A DNA stretch of 13,732 bases from a bacterium (GCA_021779435.1 JAJYAR010000027.1:1-13732), one strand, 5' to 3'. Positions 1 to 7,931 are shown, counted from the stretch's first letter. Numbers and translations: made by a program. Notes: generated by a model not told the origin, from the sequence alone.

Positions 1-220
1 CGCTGACCTCGGTGATCACCGTGATGTCGATGCGCGGATTAGTCTGGAAGGACTTCGGAAGAAGCGAGAACACCCACCGGTCCCGGCTTTCGGCGGGTTT
101 TGCAGGCGCGGCCGGCTTTGCGGGGGGCGCCGCAGCGGAACCTTCGGCTGCGGTCAGCTGCTGGCAAAGCGCCGCGGCACACAGGGCTGCGATGAACAGG
201 GTTGGTGATTTGTGCGCCAT
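1..220 (-). CDS. Secreted protein of unknown function, N-terminal part only
   Basis: The reading frame opens at an ATG whose complement is at 218-220 and runs off the left edge, giving about 73 residues. The start is supported by a GGAG Shine-Dalgarno-like sequence six bases upstream (complement of 227-230). It is the only gene in the window with a clear one. The N-terminus begins MAHKSPTLFIAALCAAALC, a typical Sec signal peptide with a short basic head and an Ala/Leu core. It is followed by an Ala/Pro-rich linker (AAPPAKPAAPAKPAES) and then the start of a folded part (WVFSLLPKSFQTNPRIDITV). The protein is therefore probably exported, to the periplasm or outer membrane. I do not recognise a family from this fragment and give no function. 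The other long frames across this stretch are shadows. Confidence 0.7.
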   Translation of the reverse strand, partial: MAHKSPTLFIAALCAAALCQQLTAAEGSAAAPPAKPAAPAKPAESRDRWVFSLLPKSFQTNPRIDITVITEVS

Positions 221-226
221 CGGATG

Positions 227-230
227 CTCC
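227..230 (-). promoter_or_regulatory. Ribosome binding site GGAG of the left-edge gene
   Basis: GGAG on the minus strand sits six bases before the ATG at 220. It decides the start of the secreted protein. The other genes in the window lack an equally clear Shine-Dalgarno sequence. Confidence 0.55.
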
Positions 231-340
231 GACGCTTGTACAGCGGATAGGTTGCACGTCGAGGCCCCGCACCCATGTAACGAGAAATGGGTATTTTCTG
301 TAAAACCGGCAAAGAATCGAGAGCGCCAGGGAGTTGCCCA

Positions 341-367
341 CGGAATACGCGGAATACACAGAAATGC
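341..367. repeat. Degenerate 9-bp tandem repeat
   Basis: Three consecutive nonamers can be read: CGGAATACG, CGGAATACA and CAGAAATGC, the third being diverged. The run lies in the intergenic stretch 221-522, directly before the REP-like cluster. It is short and could be chance, but a similar two-unit nonamer run occurs at 11469-11486. Confidence 0.35.
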
Positions 368-369
368 CA

Positions 370-393
370 CCGGGGTCAGCGGACCCCGGCTAC
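370..393 (-). repeat. REP-like unit A: GTAG plus 8-bp hairpin
   Basis: On the minus strand the unit reads GTAG, then CCGGGGTC, loop CGCT, then GACCCCGG: a perfect 8-bp stem with a 4-nt loop. A GTAG tetranucleotide followed by a short hairpin is the classical layout of REP elements mobilised by RAYT (Y1 HUH) transposases. It is head-to-head with unit B, separated by 20 bp. Confidence 0.7.
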
Positions 394-413
394 AACAAGA
401 CAGGCGGTTCGGT

Positions 414-437
414 GTAGCCGGCCTCCGCAGAGGCCGG
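414..437 (+). repeat. REP-like unit B: GTAG plus 8-bp hairpin
   Basis: On the plus strand the unit reads GTAG, CCGGCCTC, loop CGCA, GAGGCCGG, again a perfect 8-bp stem and 4-nt loop. The opposite orientation to unit A makes the pair look like a BIME (paired inverted REPs). The stem sequence differs from unit A but the architecture is identical. Confidence 0.7.
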
Positions 438-470
438 GGCTTGTGGCTCGACGGAGAGCAAAACAAGGCC

Positions 471-495
471 CCGAGGGCAGCGGACCCCCGGCTAG
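471..495 (-). repeat. REP-like unit C, degenerate
   Basis: On the minus strand the unit reads CTAG, CCGGGGGTC, loop CGCT, GCCCTCGG. It aligns to unit A but has a changed tetranucleotide (CTAG), one inserted G, and a G-T wobble in the stem. It begins 27 bp past the stop codon of the M16 protease (complement of 523-525). The hairpin could therefore stabilise or end that transcript, as REP units often do at 3' ends. The sequence between units B and C contains a further imperfect inverted pair (GGGCTTGT near 437-444 and ACAAGGCC at 463-470). Confidence 0.55.
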
Positions 496-522
496 TGCGT
501 CATCAAAGGCGCGCACGCCGCC

Positions 523-3396
523 TCACCCTCCCTGCGGCGGCGGTCCCGATGGCTGTGCCGGTTTCGGCGCGGCTGTTTCCAGCTCGCGATTTGGGACGAC
601 GATCACGCGGCTCGCACGCTCCGGGGCGAGGTACTGTTTTGCGAGCGCGTTCAGGTCCGTCGTGGTGATCGCCTCGATATCGGCGTACCGCGTCCGGCAC
701 CAATCGAGGTGCTCGGGGCGTTCCTGGGCCCGCGAGAGCACCGAGCCGATCCAATACTGATTCGTGCGCGCCGATTCCTTGAGCTGCGTCAGCACCGGCT
801 GTTTGGCACGGGCGAGTTCGTCGTCGGTCACCCCCTTCGCGGCCATTTCGGCGGCGGTCGCCGTGACGGCGTCGGCAATGAACTGCGCCCGCGGCGGGTC
901 GATCGTGACGTTGGCGATCATGTAGCCGTAGTCCGGATAGGTGTCGCTCGCGTTGTTTCCCGCTCCGGGGCTGTAGGCGTCGCCGAGTTCCTCGCGAACC
1001 TTGACGCGCAACCGGTCTGAAAGCACGAGACCGAGGAGGGACAGCCGGCGGGTGCGATGGATCTCCATGCCGTCAGTCGTCGGCCAATAGATCGCGATCA
1101 CTCCTTTCGGGATCTCGGTGGGAATGGCGAAGCTGCGGGAGAACGGGGTCGAGGGGAACTTCACCTTGCGCAGTTCCTCGAGGGGTTGCCTCGGCTCGCG
1201 CTGCGGAAGCGCGCCGAGCGTGCGCGCGACCGCGTCGATGGTCCCCTCGATGTCAATGTCCCCGACGATCGCGACCTCGATGTACCCGTGTGCGAGTTCG
1301 GGCGACACCCAGGCCCTGACCTCGTCGAGGTTGCGCTCGAGCAGCTCCTCCTCGGGAGGAAGCCCGAAACGCGGGTCGCCGCTGGCGAGCAGCCGTGCCA
1401 CGTCGAGCGTGAAGGGCCCGCTCGGCGTGTGCGCGAGGCTTAGGTACAGTTCCTGGATGGCCTTCCGTGCCTGCCGCGCGGCCTCGGGGCGGTATCCCGG
1501 GTCGGTCAGCCGCGCGGTCATGAGTTGCAGCTGCAGCAGAAGGTCCTCGCGGTTTGTCGAACCGCCTTCGACGAAGGCATCCGATGACACGGAGAAGCCG
1601 GCTCCCACCGTGTGGCCGGCAAGGATGCGGCGCAGGTCGTCGGCGCTGTGCTTGCCGAGCCCGCCATCCACGAAAGTCTGTGTCGTGTACGAACCGAGGC
1701 CGGGCTTGTCACGTGGCTCGGTCAGGAGGCCGTTGCCGACCCGCACGTTGACGCGGATGCGGTTGGCCTCGAAGTCGGTCTTCTTGAGGTTGAGCCGGAC
1801 GCCGTTCGCGAAGGTCGCCAGCGTGACGTCGAGATCGTCGACGTGTTCGCGTTTCGTGACCTGCCCCGGCTGCCCGAACTGGGTGTAGCCCCACTTCGCG
1901 TCATTGATCTTCGTGGGCGCGGACACCGGGACTGCGTGGGCCTCATCGTAGGCCTTGCGGATCGTCTCGTCCGCGGTGCCGGGGATCTTGGCGTTGCCTG
2001 TGACCTGCACGAGCCGGCCGGACGGTTTCCAGGCCTCGCGCAAAGCCTCGAGACACTGGTCGACAGTCACGTGGTCGAGCGCGGGGCCGAACAGCGAAAG
2101 ATCGTCGGCCGGCGTCGTGAACACGGTATCCTCGACGAGTGTGTCGGCGATTTCGGCGGCGAGCGCTTCGGAACGGCGCGTGGGCTCGGTCTTCACGGCC
2201 TGCTCAAGGCTGTTGCGGAACGTGGCGACGACCTCCCGAAGCTCGGCGGGCTGGAATCCGTGCTCGAGAGCGCGCCGGAGCTCCTGGTCGGCGACGCCGA
2301 GCGCGGCGCTCCATTGGTCGGCGCGACAGGTCAGGCTGATCGATGTCTGGCGGAAGAAGTCATACGACTCGCCGGCCCAGATTCGTCCGTCGGTGAACGG
2401 GGCATTCTCCTGTTTCGCGAGTTCGGAAAGCCGCCGGTTGATGATGGCGTTCGCGAGCGAGCGGGGAAGGTACTTCAGCCGGTTCGCGGCGGTGTCGGGC
2501 TCCTTGTGATACGGCTGGATCGTGTTGATCGAAACGGAGGTGTCCGGCGCCTCCGCCTCGGCGTGGTGAAACACACGCACGCCCTCCGCCGATGCCTGGT
2601 CGAGGCGGCCGAGATCGGGGGCCGGGCGGGACTCCGCCCTCGGTTTCAGGGCTGAAAAGGCGGCCTCGATCTGTTTCTCGACGGCGTCCGCGTCGACGTC
2701 GCCCACGACGACGACCGACATGAGTTCGGGGCGGTACCACGTGTTGTAGAAGTCGAGGAATCGGTCGCGCTGGGCCTTTTCAATCACCTCGTCGAGGCCG
2801 ATCGGTATGCGCTCCGGAAACAGGGATCCGCGGAGGTTGAATCCGAGCTGTGCGACGAAGGTCCGGAAGGCAACGGAGTCGCGGGTGCGCTCTTCGCTGA
2901 GGATGATGCCGCGCTCCTTGTTGATGTCCTCGGTTCTCAGCAGGAGCGTGCCCGCGTAGTCGCCGAAGACGCGCAGGCCCTCGGCAAGCGTGGCCTCCTT
3001 GGTGTCTGGCAGCTCCAGCAGGTAGAGCGTGCGATCGAAGTCGGTGCTGGCGTTGGTGTCGCCGCCGAAGTTCATGCCCATGCGCTGGAAGAACTCGACG
3101 AGGGTGCCCGGCGCGTAGTGTTCGCTGCCGTTGAACGCCATGTGTTCCAGAAAGTGCGCGAGGCCGCGCTGGTCGGGCTTCTCGTTCAGCGAGCCGGCCC
3201 TGACCACCAGCCGCAGCGAGGCCCGGTTCTTGGGCTCGTGATTGGGTCGAATGACGTATCGGAACCCGTTCGAAAGCGTCCCAAAGCGCGCGGTCGGATC
3301 CGCGGTAAGGTCGCTCTCGGCCTGCGCAAACGGAATCGCGCCGTGGATGTTCGCAACAAACGCAAACAGCGGCAGGAGCAAAAGAAGGCGTCGCAT
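523..3396 (-). CDS. M16 family zinc metalloprotease (pitrilysin/insulinase type), exported
   Basis: A 957-residue protein. I chose the ATG at 3396 because it gives a clean signal peptide (MRRLLLLLPLFAFVANIHGA). The frame extends 40 codons upstream into the divergent waaA leader, but that extension has no signal character and would bury the export signal. The zinc motif HxxEH is HFLEH at residues 81-85. The third ligand lies in the ERGIILSEE block (161-169), probably E168. The second half begins around residue 520, and its motif position (GLGSYTTQTF, 567-576) lacks HxxEH. That matches the inactive half-domain of two-domain M16 enzymes. The substrate-binding R/Y segment near 799-809 (VKVREELGDAYSP) is present. 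The last ~17 residues are Pro/Gly-rich. The likely role is hydrolysis of peptides or small proteins in the periplasm. Substrate is unknown. It is transcribed divergently from waaA across a 123-bp gap. Confidence 0.93.
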   Translation of the reverse strand: MRRLLLLLPLFAFVANIHGAIPFAQAESDLTADPTARFGTLSNGFRYVIRPNHEPKNRASLRLVVRAGSLNEKPDQRGLAHFLEHMAFNGSEHYAPGTLVEFFQRMGMNFGGDTNASTDFDRTLYLLELPDTKEATLAEGLRVFGDYAGTLLLRTEDINKERGIILSEERTRDSVAFRTFVAQLGFNLRGSLFPERIPIGLDEVIEKAQRDRFLDFYNTWYRPELMSVVVVGDVDADAVEKQIEAAFSALKPRAESRPAPDLGRLDQASAEGVRVFHHAEAEAPDTSVSINTIQPYHKEPDTAANRLKYLPRSLANAIINRRLSELAKQENAPFTDGRIWAGESYDFFRQTSISLTCRADQWSAALGVADQELRRALEHGFQPAELREVVATFRNSLEQAVKTEPTRRSEALAAEIADTLVEDTVFTTPADDLSLFGPALDHVTVDQCLEALREAWKPSGRLVQVTGNAKIPGTADETIRKAYDEAHAVPVSAPTKINDAKWGYTQFGQPGQVTKREHVDDLDVTLATFANGVRLNLKKTDFEANRIRVNVRVGNGLLTEPRDKPGLGSYTTQTFVDGGLGKHSADDLRRILAGHTVGAGFSVSSDAFVEGGSTNREDLLLQLQLMTARLTDPGYRPEAARQARKAIQELYLSLAHTPSGPFTLDVARLLASGDPRFGLPPEEELLERNLDEVRAWVSPELAHGYIEVAIVGDIDIEGTIDAVARTLGALPQREPRQPLEELRKVKFPSTPFSRSFAIPTEIPKGVIAIYWPTTDGMEIHRTRRLSLLGLVLSDRLRVKVREELGDAYSPGAGNNASDTYPDYGYMIANVTIDPPRAQFIADAVTATAAEMAAKGVTDDELARAKQPVLTQLKESARTNQYWIGSVLSRAQERPEHLDWCRTRYADIEAITTTDLNALAKQYLAPERASRVIVVPNRELETAAPKPAQPSGPPPQGG

Positions 3397-3519
3397 ACTT
3401 GCGCTCAATAAAGGCACAATTCTTCCGATTTGGAAACTGCGGCCGGTGAAACCGGGCCTGAGTCCACTATTTTGCAGGATTGCTTCAGGCGACCGCAGTA
3501 CGCAAAGAAAGTACATTCC
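3397..3519. other. Divergent intergenic region between M16 protease and waaA
   Basis: The 123-bp gap must contain the promoters for both divergent genes unless they are leaderless. Hexamers resembling TTTCCA (3431-3436) and TTTATT (3407-3412) on the minus strand are 18 bp apart, but they lie so close to the protease ATG that I do not call a promoter. No clear plus-strand pair is visible. Confidence 0.4.
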
Positions 3520-4830
3520 ATGCTTTGGATTTACAGGCTACTGTTCGTTCCCGTCCTGCTTGCCCTTTCGCCGCGCTACATTTCGAGAATGCGGCGCCGG
3601 GGCGGTTACGGTGAGAACTTTGGCCAGCGTTTCGGAAGTCATCCCAGGCTCGCGAGAAAGAAGCCGGGCGCCCGCCGCGTGTGGCTTCAGGCGGTCAGCG
3701 TCGGTGAGATGCTCGCGATAGGCCCGCTGCTCAGCAAGTTCCAGCTCGAGGGGATCGAGGTGTACCTGACCACCACCACCAGCACGGGGTATCGGGTGGC
3801 AAACGACCGTTACCGCGGACTTTCCATCGGGATTGGTTATTTTCCGATCGACTGGTGGCCGTTTTCGAACCGGGCATGGAACCGGATCAGACCCGATCTT
3901 GTGATCATCACGGAAGGCGAGCGCTGGCCCGAGCACATCCGCCAGGCCAACAAGCGCCACGTGCCCATCGTCTGCATCAACGCCCGGATTTCCGACCGCA
4001 GCTTCAGTTCCCTGAAGCGTTTCCCGTCCGTCGCGCACCTGATGTTCCGGGGCATGACCCGGCTGCTGCCGTGTTCGGCGCGCGACGAGGAGCTGTTCAG
4101 GCAGCTTGGAGTTCCGGCCGACAAACTTACGACGACCGGCAACCTGAAGCTCGATCTCACGATTCCGCGCCTCTCTCCGGCGGAACTCGAGCAGCTTCGG
4201 CGTGAACTCGGGTTCGGGCCGGGGCTGGTGCTGCTCGGGTCCTCGACCTGGCCGGGTGAGGAGGAGGCGCTTCTCGACGCGCTCCGCTCCGTGCAGGATA
4301 TCGGGCTGCGGTGCTCCCTTCTCATCGTGCCGCGGCACGCGGAGCGCCGGCTCGAGATCGAGCGTCTCCTGAAGCGCGGAGGCCTGCGGTTCCATTTCCG
4401 TTCGCATGGTCCCGCTGCGGGCGAAGTGGACGTCGCCGTTGCCGACACGACAGGCGAGCTTCGGAGGCTCGCGCAGATCGCCGACATCGTGTTTGTGGGC
4501 AAGAGCCTGCCGCCGCACACGGAGGGACAGACCCCGGTGGAGGCGGCGGCACTCGAGAAGCCGATCCTGTTCGGGCCTGGCATGAGCAATTTCCGGCTCA
4601 TTTCGGAGGAATTGGTGGCGCGCGGTGCGGCACGCCGCGTTGCGGACCCGAGAGAGCTGGCTGTCCAGATGGCCAAGCTCTCGCACGACAAGTCGCAACG
4701 CGACGCCCTTGCGACCGCGGCAGCCGCCTGGCACCGGCAGAATGCCGGGGCTGCGGACCGCACCTGGCGTGTGATCAGGTCGGAGCTCGCGCACGCCCCC
4801 GCGCCCGCGGCAGCGGCAAAGCACGCGTAA
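3520..4830 (+). CDS. waaA: 3-deoxy-D-manno-octulosonic acid (Kdo) transferase
   Basis: 436 residues, close to the family's usual ~425. WaaA (KdtA, GT30) transfers Kdo from CMP-Kdo to lipid IVA at the cytoplasmic face of the inner membrane, in LPS biosynthesis. The start at 3520 gives the expected N-terminal hydrophobic anchor (MLWIYRLLFVPVLLALSPRY). The open frame extends 30 codons further, but that extension is not family-like. Visible motifs are VSVGEM (59-64) with the probable catalytic E63, TTTTSTGY (84-91), a PDLVIITEGERWPE block (125-138), NARISDRS (154-161), GNLKLD (207-212), the CMP-side GSSTWPGEEE (240-249), PRHAER (271-276) and FVGKSLPPHTEGQTPVEAAA (325-344). The last differs from the commoner GG-x-N-LEPA form seen in proteobacteria, so the protein is a divergent branch. 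The Ala/Pro tail (425-436) is not conserved. A start codon with little Shine-Dalgarno signal fits its neighbours. Confidence 0.93.
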   Translation: MLWIYRLLFVPVLLALSPRYISRMRRRGGYGENFGQRFGSHPRLARKKPGARRVWLQAVSVGEMLAIGPLLSKFQLEGIEVYLTTTTSTGYRVANDRYRGLSIGIGYFPIDWWPFSNRAWNRIRPDLVIITEGERWPEHIRQANKRHVPIVCINARISDRSFSSLKRFPSVAHLMFRGMTRLLPCSARDEELFRQLGVPADKLTTTGNLKLDLTIPRLSPAELEQLRRELGFGPGLVLLGSSTWPGEEEALLDALRSVQDIGLRCSLLIVPRHAERRLEIERLLKRGGLRFHFRSHGPAAGEVDVAVADTTGELRRLAQIADIVFVGKSLPPHTEGQTPVEAAALEKPILFGPGMSNFRLISEELVARGAARRVADPRELAVQMAKLSHDKSQRDALATAAAAWHRQNAGAADRTWRVIRSELAHAPAPAAAAKHA

Positions 4831-4849
4831 CCGGGCGGAGACGCCCCGG
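4831..4849 (+). terminator. Short GC hairpin just after waaA
   Basis: CCGGGCG, loop GAGA, CGCC(C)CGG: a seven-pair stem with one bulged C, starting at the base after the waaA stop codon. There is no T-tract, so it is not a canonical Rho-independent terminator. It may protect the 3' end or do nothing. Confidence 0.3.
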
Positions 4850-5003
4850 ACCGTATCCAGCATTTCATTCATCCAAAGCCCGGCGGTCCGGTCCTGTTTC
4901 GCGAAAATGCGGCACTCCCAAGGCCTTTCGAGTCGATGGGTTTTTACAGAAGTTAGGGATTGCACCGGGAAGTTCGGTTTCTACGGTCGCACCTTTCATC
5001 GTG

Positions 5004-7727
5004 ATGCAGTCGCACGGACCCAAGCGCGTCTACACTCCCCAATCCCTCGAATTCTGGTTCAGCAAACTGGAGAATGACTGGTCCGCTGCGTTTTCCGAAC
5101 AGCAGCTCGAGACCGGCCGCCAGATCTACAGGGACGGACAGGTGCGGGAGCTGGAATTGACGGACAAGGACGCCATCGTCCACCGCCGCATAGACAAGCG
5201 CGACGAGTACGCGGTCATCGAATGGCAGGGACCCCGGCTGCACGTCCGGTCGTCCACCGCCGACGAGCAGCTTGCCCGGGCTCTGGCCGTCGCCGGGCTG
5301 CACGAGATCGAGGAGCTGGTGGCGGACGAGATTTCCCCTTTGCCGTCGGAGATCATGCAGATGCCGATCACGGCCGCCCCCAAGGCGGCCGCGGGCGGGC
5401 GTACCGCGCCGGCAGTCGTCACGGAGCCGCGGAGCGGACCCGCTGCGGTTTCCGCGCCCAAGCCAGGTGTGGGCAACGGTGTTGCCGTCGCCACCGCGCC
5501 GGTCCCGGCGGGTGCGGGCAACGGCCATGAAGTCTCGATGCCGCCAGCGACTCCCGGAACGGCGGCGAATGGCGTGATGAGGACCCTCCTGCTCGCCTTC
5601 AAGACGAAGTCGGCCGGGCTGACCTTCCAGGCGTTGTGGATGGAGGCCGACGGGAAGACGAAGCACCCGGCGCTCGGGCCGGATGTCCACGCGAACGGCA
5701 ATGGACACGTTTCCTCCGGCGAACGCGCCAAACTGATCGGGCTCGCCGCGTATGCCCGCAAGGCACACTTCCAATACCAGCAGGACACCGGCACCTACGT
5801 GATGGAGTCGCTGGTCGAGATACCCAATTTCCTCAAAACGGTCCTGCCTGCGTGGAGGAAGCTCTTCGCGGTCGATCTTGATGACAAATCGGCCAACCTC
5901 CTGAAGGGGACCCGCACCGTCGAGATCGAGGCGGTTGCCGAGCGGGCTGCCGCCGGCTCGGGCGGACGTGCGGGCGCTGCGCTGAACCTCAGGTGGATTT
6001 TCAGGGCAGGGGAGCGGATGCTCACCGATTCCGAGGTGTCGGCCCTGCTCAAGCGCGGCGGCCAGCCTGTCATCCTTCCGAGTCTCGGCATCGTGGCGCT
6101 GGCACCCGAGAAGTGGGAAAGCTTCAGTTCCTGGCAGAAGAACGTCTCGGAGACCCAGGGCCCGATCGCGGCCGAGGGCGGTCCCGTGGAGCCGTACCTG
6201 ATCTTCTCGTTGTTCAACGACGCCCGGATGAAGCTCACGTTGGCACCGGAGATGGAGGCGTGGCGCCAGAGCGTGCTATCCCCGTCCGTCGCCACGCCGC
6301 AGCTGCCCGAACTGCTCCGGCCTTACCAGCGTCGTGGCGTCGAGTGGCTCCATCACCTCTCCGACGTCGGCTGTCACGGCCTTCTTGCCGACGAAATGGG
6401 TCTTGGAAAAACGATCCAGGTCCTGTCGCTCCTGGCGGCGCGGCCCGTGGCGGATCGTCCGTGCCTGATCGTCTGCCCGGCCAGCGTTGTGCCGGTGTGG
6501 CGCGAGGAAATCGCGAAGTTCTTCCCGCAACTCGGCGTCGACGTGCTCAAGACGGGCAACGATTTCACGACACGGCGCGACCCGGTGCTCTGGCTTTCCA
6601 GCTACACGCAGCTGCGGAAGCACCGCTCACTCCTCGACAAGGCCGAATTCGGTTACGCCGTTCTCGACGAGGGGCAGTTCATCAAGAACCCCGATGCGAA
6701 GATCACGCAGACGTGTTTCGCCATCCGGGCGAAGCACCGGATCGTCCTGACCGGCACGCCTCTCGAAAACCGGCAGCTCGATCTCTGGAGCATCTTCCGT
6801 TTCCTTCTCCCGGGCCTGCTGGGCTCCCGCAGCTCGTTCGAAGCCGCGCTCAACGCGAACCGTGAGGAGACGCTCCATCGCCTTCGCGCGCAGCTCGCGC
6901 CGTTCATCCTGCGGCGCACCAAGAACGAGGTCGCGCAGGAACTGCCGCAGAAGGTCGAGATGGAACTCATCTGCCCGCTGACCGACGTGCAGCGCGCCGA
7001 GTACGCCCGCATCTGCAGCGAGGGACTCGAGCGGCTGGGCGACGACGTCGGCGCCGCGATGCGCGAGAAATCGTTCGGCTTCCTCGCGCTGCTGACCCGG
7101 CTTCGGCAGACGTGCTGCGATCCTGACATGCTGCCGTGGCTGAAGGCGCCGCTGAGCGATTCAGGCAAGATCAACCTGCTGGTCGAGAAGCTCACTGAAA
7201 TCGTGGGCAGCGGCCACAAGGTCGTCATCTTCTCGCAGTTCGTGATGCTGCTGGATCGCGTCCGCGACGCGCTCGCCAGGAATTTCCCGGAGCTGCCGAG
7301 GTTCGAGCTGACAGGGATGACGCTCGACCGTCAAAAGCCGGTGCAGTCTTTCCAGAACGCCAGCGGCGCCGCCGCGATGCTCGTTTCGCTCAAGGCGGCC
7401 GGCACCGGCATCACCCTGCACGCCGCCGATTACGTGTTCCTCCTCGATCCGTGGTGGAATCCGGCGGTCGAGGCGCAGGCGGTTGATCGCGTCCACCGTA
7501 TCGGCCAGACGAACACCGTGTTCGTTTATCGCATGGTCACCGCCGGCACGATCGAGGAGCGCATCGAGGCCTTGAAGGCGTCGAAGCGAGATCTCTTCGA
7601 CAAGCTGATCGGCGGCCTCGGCGGCGATTTCGACCTCAGTCAGCACTTCACCTCGCTGAAGAGCCTCGTTGCCCTGACGTCGCCCGCCGAATCGGACGAG
7701 CCGCAGGAGCCGTACACGATCGACTGA
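5004..7727 (+). CDS. SNF2-family DEAD/DEAH-box ATPase (Swi2/Snf2-like helicase)
   Basis: 907 residues from the ATG at 5004. The frame stays open back to 4311, but that part is the waaA shadow. A GTG at 5001 is an alternative start. N-terminal residues 30-110 (GRQIYRDGQVRELELTD..., WQGPRLHVRSS) resemble the strands around a SWIM zinc finger, but the zinc-binding Cys/His are absent. Residues 122-190 are an Ala/Pro/Gly-rich linker. Residues 195-430 are a helicase-associated region. The motor follows: Walker A DEMGLGKT (463-470, K469), motif II LDEGQ (554-558, a variant of DEAQ/DEAH), LTGTPLEN (582-589), RRTKNE (637-642), SQF (744-746) and motif VI DRVHRIGQ (828-835). These proteins use ATP to translocate on duplex DNA and remodel DNA-bound proteins. 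The target here is unknown. It lies 173 bp downstream of waaA on the same strand and may share its transcript. No methylase or nuclease neighbour suggests a defence role. Confidence 0.93.
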   Translation: MQSHGPKRVYTPQSLEFWFSKLENDWSAAFSEQQLETGRQIYRDGQVRELELTDKDAIVHRRIDKRDEYAVIEWQGPRLHVRSSTADEQLARALAVAGLHEIEELVADEISPLPSEIMQMPITAAPKAAAGGRTAPAVVTEPRSGPAAVSAPKPGVGNGVAVATAPVPAGAGNGHEVSMPPATPGTAANGVMRTLLLAFKTKSAGLTFQALWMEADGKTKHPALGPDVHANGNGHVSSGERAKLIGLAAYARKAHFQYQQDTGTYVMESLVEIPNFLKTVLPAWRKLFAVDLDDKSANLLKGTRTVEIEAVAERAAAGSGGRAGAALNLRWIFRAGERMLTDSEVSALLKRGGQPVILPSLGIVALAPEKWESFSSWQKNVSETQGPIAAEGGPVEPYLIFSLFNDARMKLTLAPEMEAWRQSVLSPSVATPQLPELLRPYQRRGVEWLHHLSDVGCHGLLADEMGLGKTIQVLSLLAARPVADRPCLIVCPASVVPVWREEIAKFFPQLGVDVLKTGNDFTTRRDPVLWLSSYTQLRKHRSLLDKAEFGYAVLDEGQFIKNPDAKITQTCFAIRAKHRIVLTGTPLENRQLDLWSIFRFLLPGLLGSRSSFEAALNANREETLHRLRAQLAPFILRRTKNEVAQELPQKVEMELICPLTDVQRAEYARICSEGLERLGDDVGAAMREKSFGFLALLTRLRQTCCDPDMLPWLKAPLSDSGKINLLVEKLTEIVGSGHKVVIFSQFVMLLDRVRDALARNFPELPRFELTGMTLDRQKPVQSFQNASGAAAMLVSLKAAGTGITLHAADYVFLLDPWWNPAVEAQAVDRVHRIGQTNTVFVYRMVTAGTIEERIEALKASKRDLFDKLIGGLGGDFDLSQHFTSLKSLVALTSPAESDEPQEPYTID

Positions 7728-7732
7728 GTCCG

Positions 7733-7750
7733 GGCCGGTCGAGATCGGCC
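7733..7750 (+). terminator. Hairpin just after the SNF2 gene
   Basis: GGCCGGT, loop CGAG, ATCGGCC: seven pairs including one G-T wobble, beginning five bases past the stop codon. No T-run follows, so termination is a guess. A second GC-rich inverted pair, ACGGCC (7951-7956) and GGCCGT (7969-7974), lies further downstream. Confidence 0.35.
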
Positions 7751-7873
7751 GGCTCGCCCGTCACAAGGTGGCTGGAACGCATTGGCCCGGCGCGCCGCCG
7801 CCGTGTGCCGACAGGCGAACGCGCGGGCCTTTCGCTGCGCCCGCCAAGTCAGAGAGTCATCTATTGCTAACGG

Positions 7874-7894
7874 CTGCATTCTGCAGTCTGCACG
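7874..7894. repeat. Heptamer tandem repeat, CTGCAnn x3
   Basis: Three consecutive 7-mers CTGCATT, CTGCAGT, CTGCACG share their first five bases. It sits in the convergent intergenic stretch, 13 bp from a REP-like unit. Confidence 0.5.
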
Positions 7895-7907
7895 CGTCAG
7901 CCAACGC

Positions 7908-7931
7908 GCGGGGTGAGGGCACCCCGCCTAC
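7908..7931 (-). repeat. REP-like unit D: GTAG plus 8-bp hairpin
   Basis: On the minus strand the unit reads GTAG, GCGGGGTG, loop CCCT, CACCCCGC: a perfect 8-bp stem. The stem is identical to unit E at 12307-12330, although the two lie 4.4 kb apart. That makes them a subfamily distinct from units A-C. Confidence 0.7.

Larger units (their letters stand above)
221..522. other. Intergenic stretch between secreted protein and M16 protease
   Basis: These 302 bp carry no convincing gene. They hold the upstream region of the left-edge gene, a nonamer run (341-367) and three REP-like units (370-393, 414-437, 471-495). I found no convincing sigma70 hexamer pair for the left-edge gene. Confidence 0.6.

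Noticed and set aside
1612..2655. 347-residue plus-strand open frame inside the M16 gene
   Set aside because: It is antisense to a well-supported protease, has no recognisable domain, and long antisense frames are expected in high-GC coding DNA.
3407..3436. TTTCCA / TTTATT pair as minus-strand promoter of the M16 gene
   Set aside because: Only four of six matches each, 18-bp spacing, and a start site only a few bases before the ATG.
4831..4849. Canonical Rho-independent terminator after waaA
   Set aside because: A stem exists but no T-tract follows, so only a low-confidence hairpin is listed.
3538..4965. 475-residue and 343-residue minus-strand frames over waaA
   Set aside because: Both are antisense shadows of a gene with clear family motifs. 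Their Arg/Pro/Ser-rich composition is typical of non-coding frames.
4311..5003. N-terminal extension of the SNF2 frame overlapping waaA
   Set aside because: The extra 231 codons are out-of-frame waaA sequence followed by intergenic DNA and resemble no SNF2 domain.
5004..7727. SNF2 ATPase as part of a phage-defence island
   Set aside because: Its neighbours are waaA and the cytochrome-barrel pair. No nuclease, methylase, integrase or other defence gene is present.
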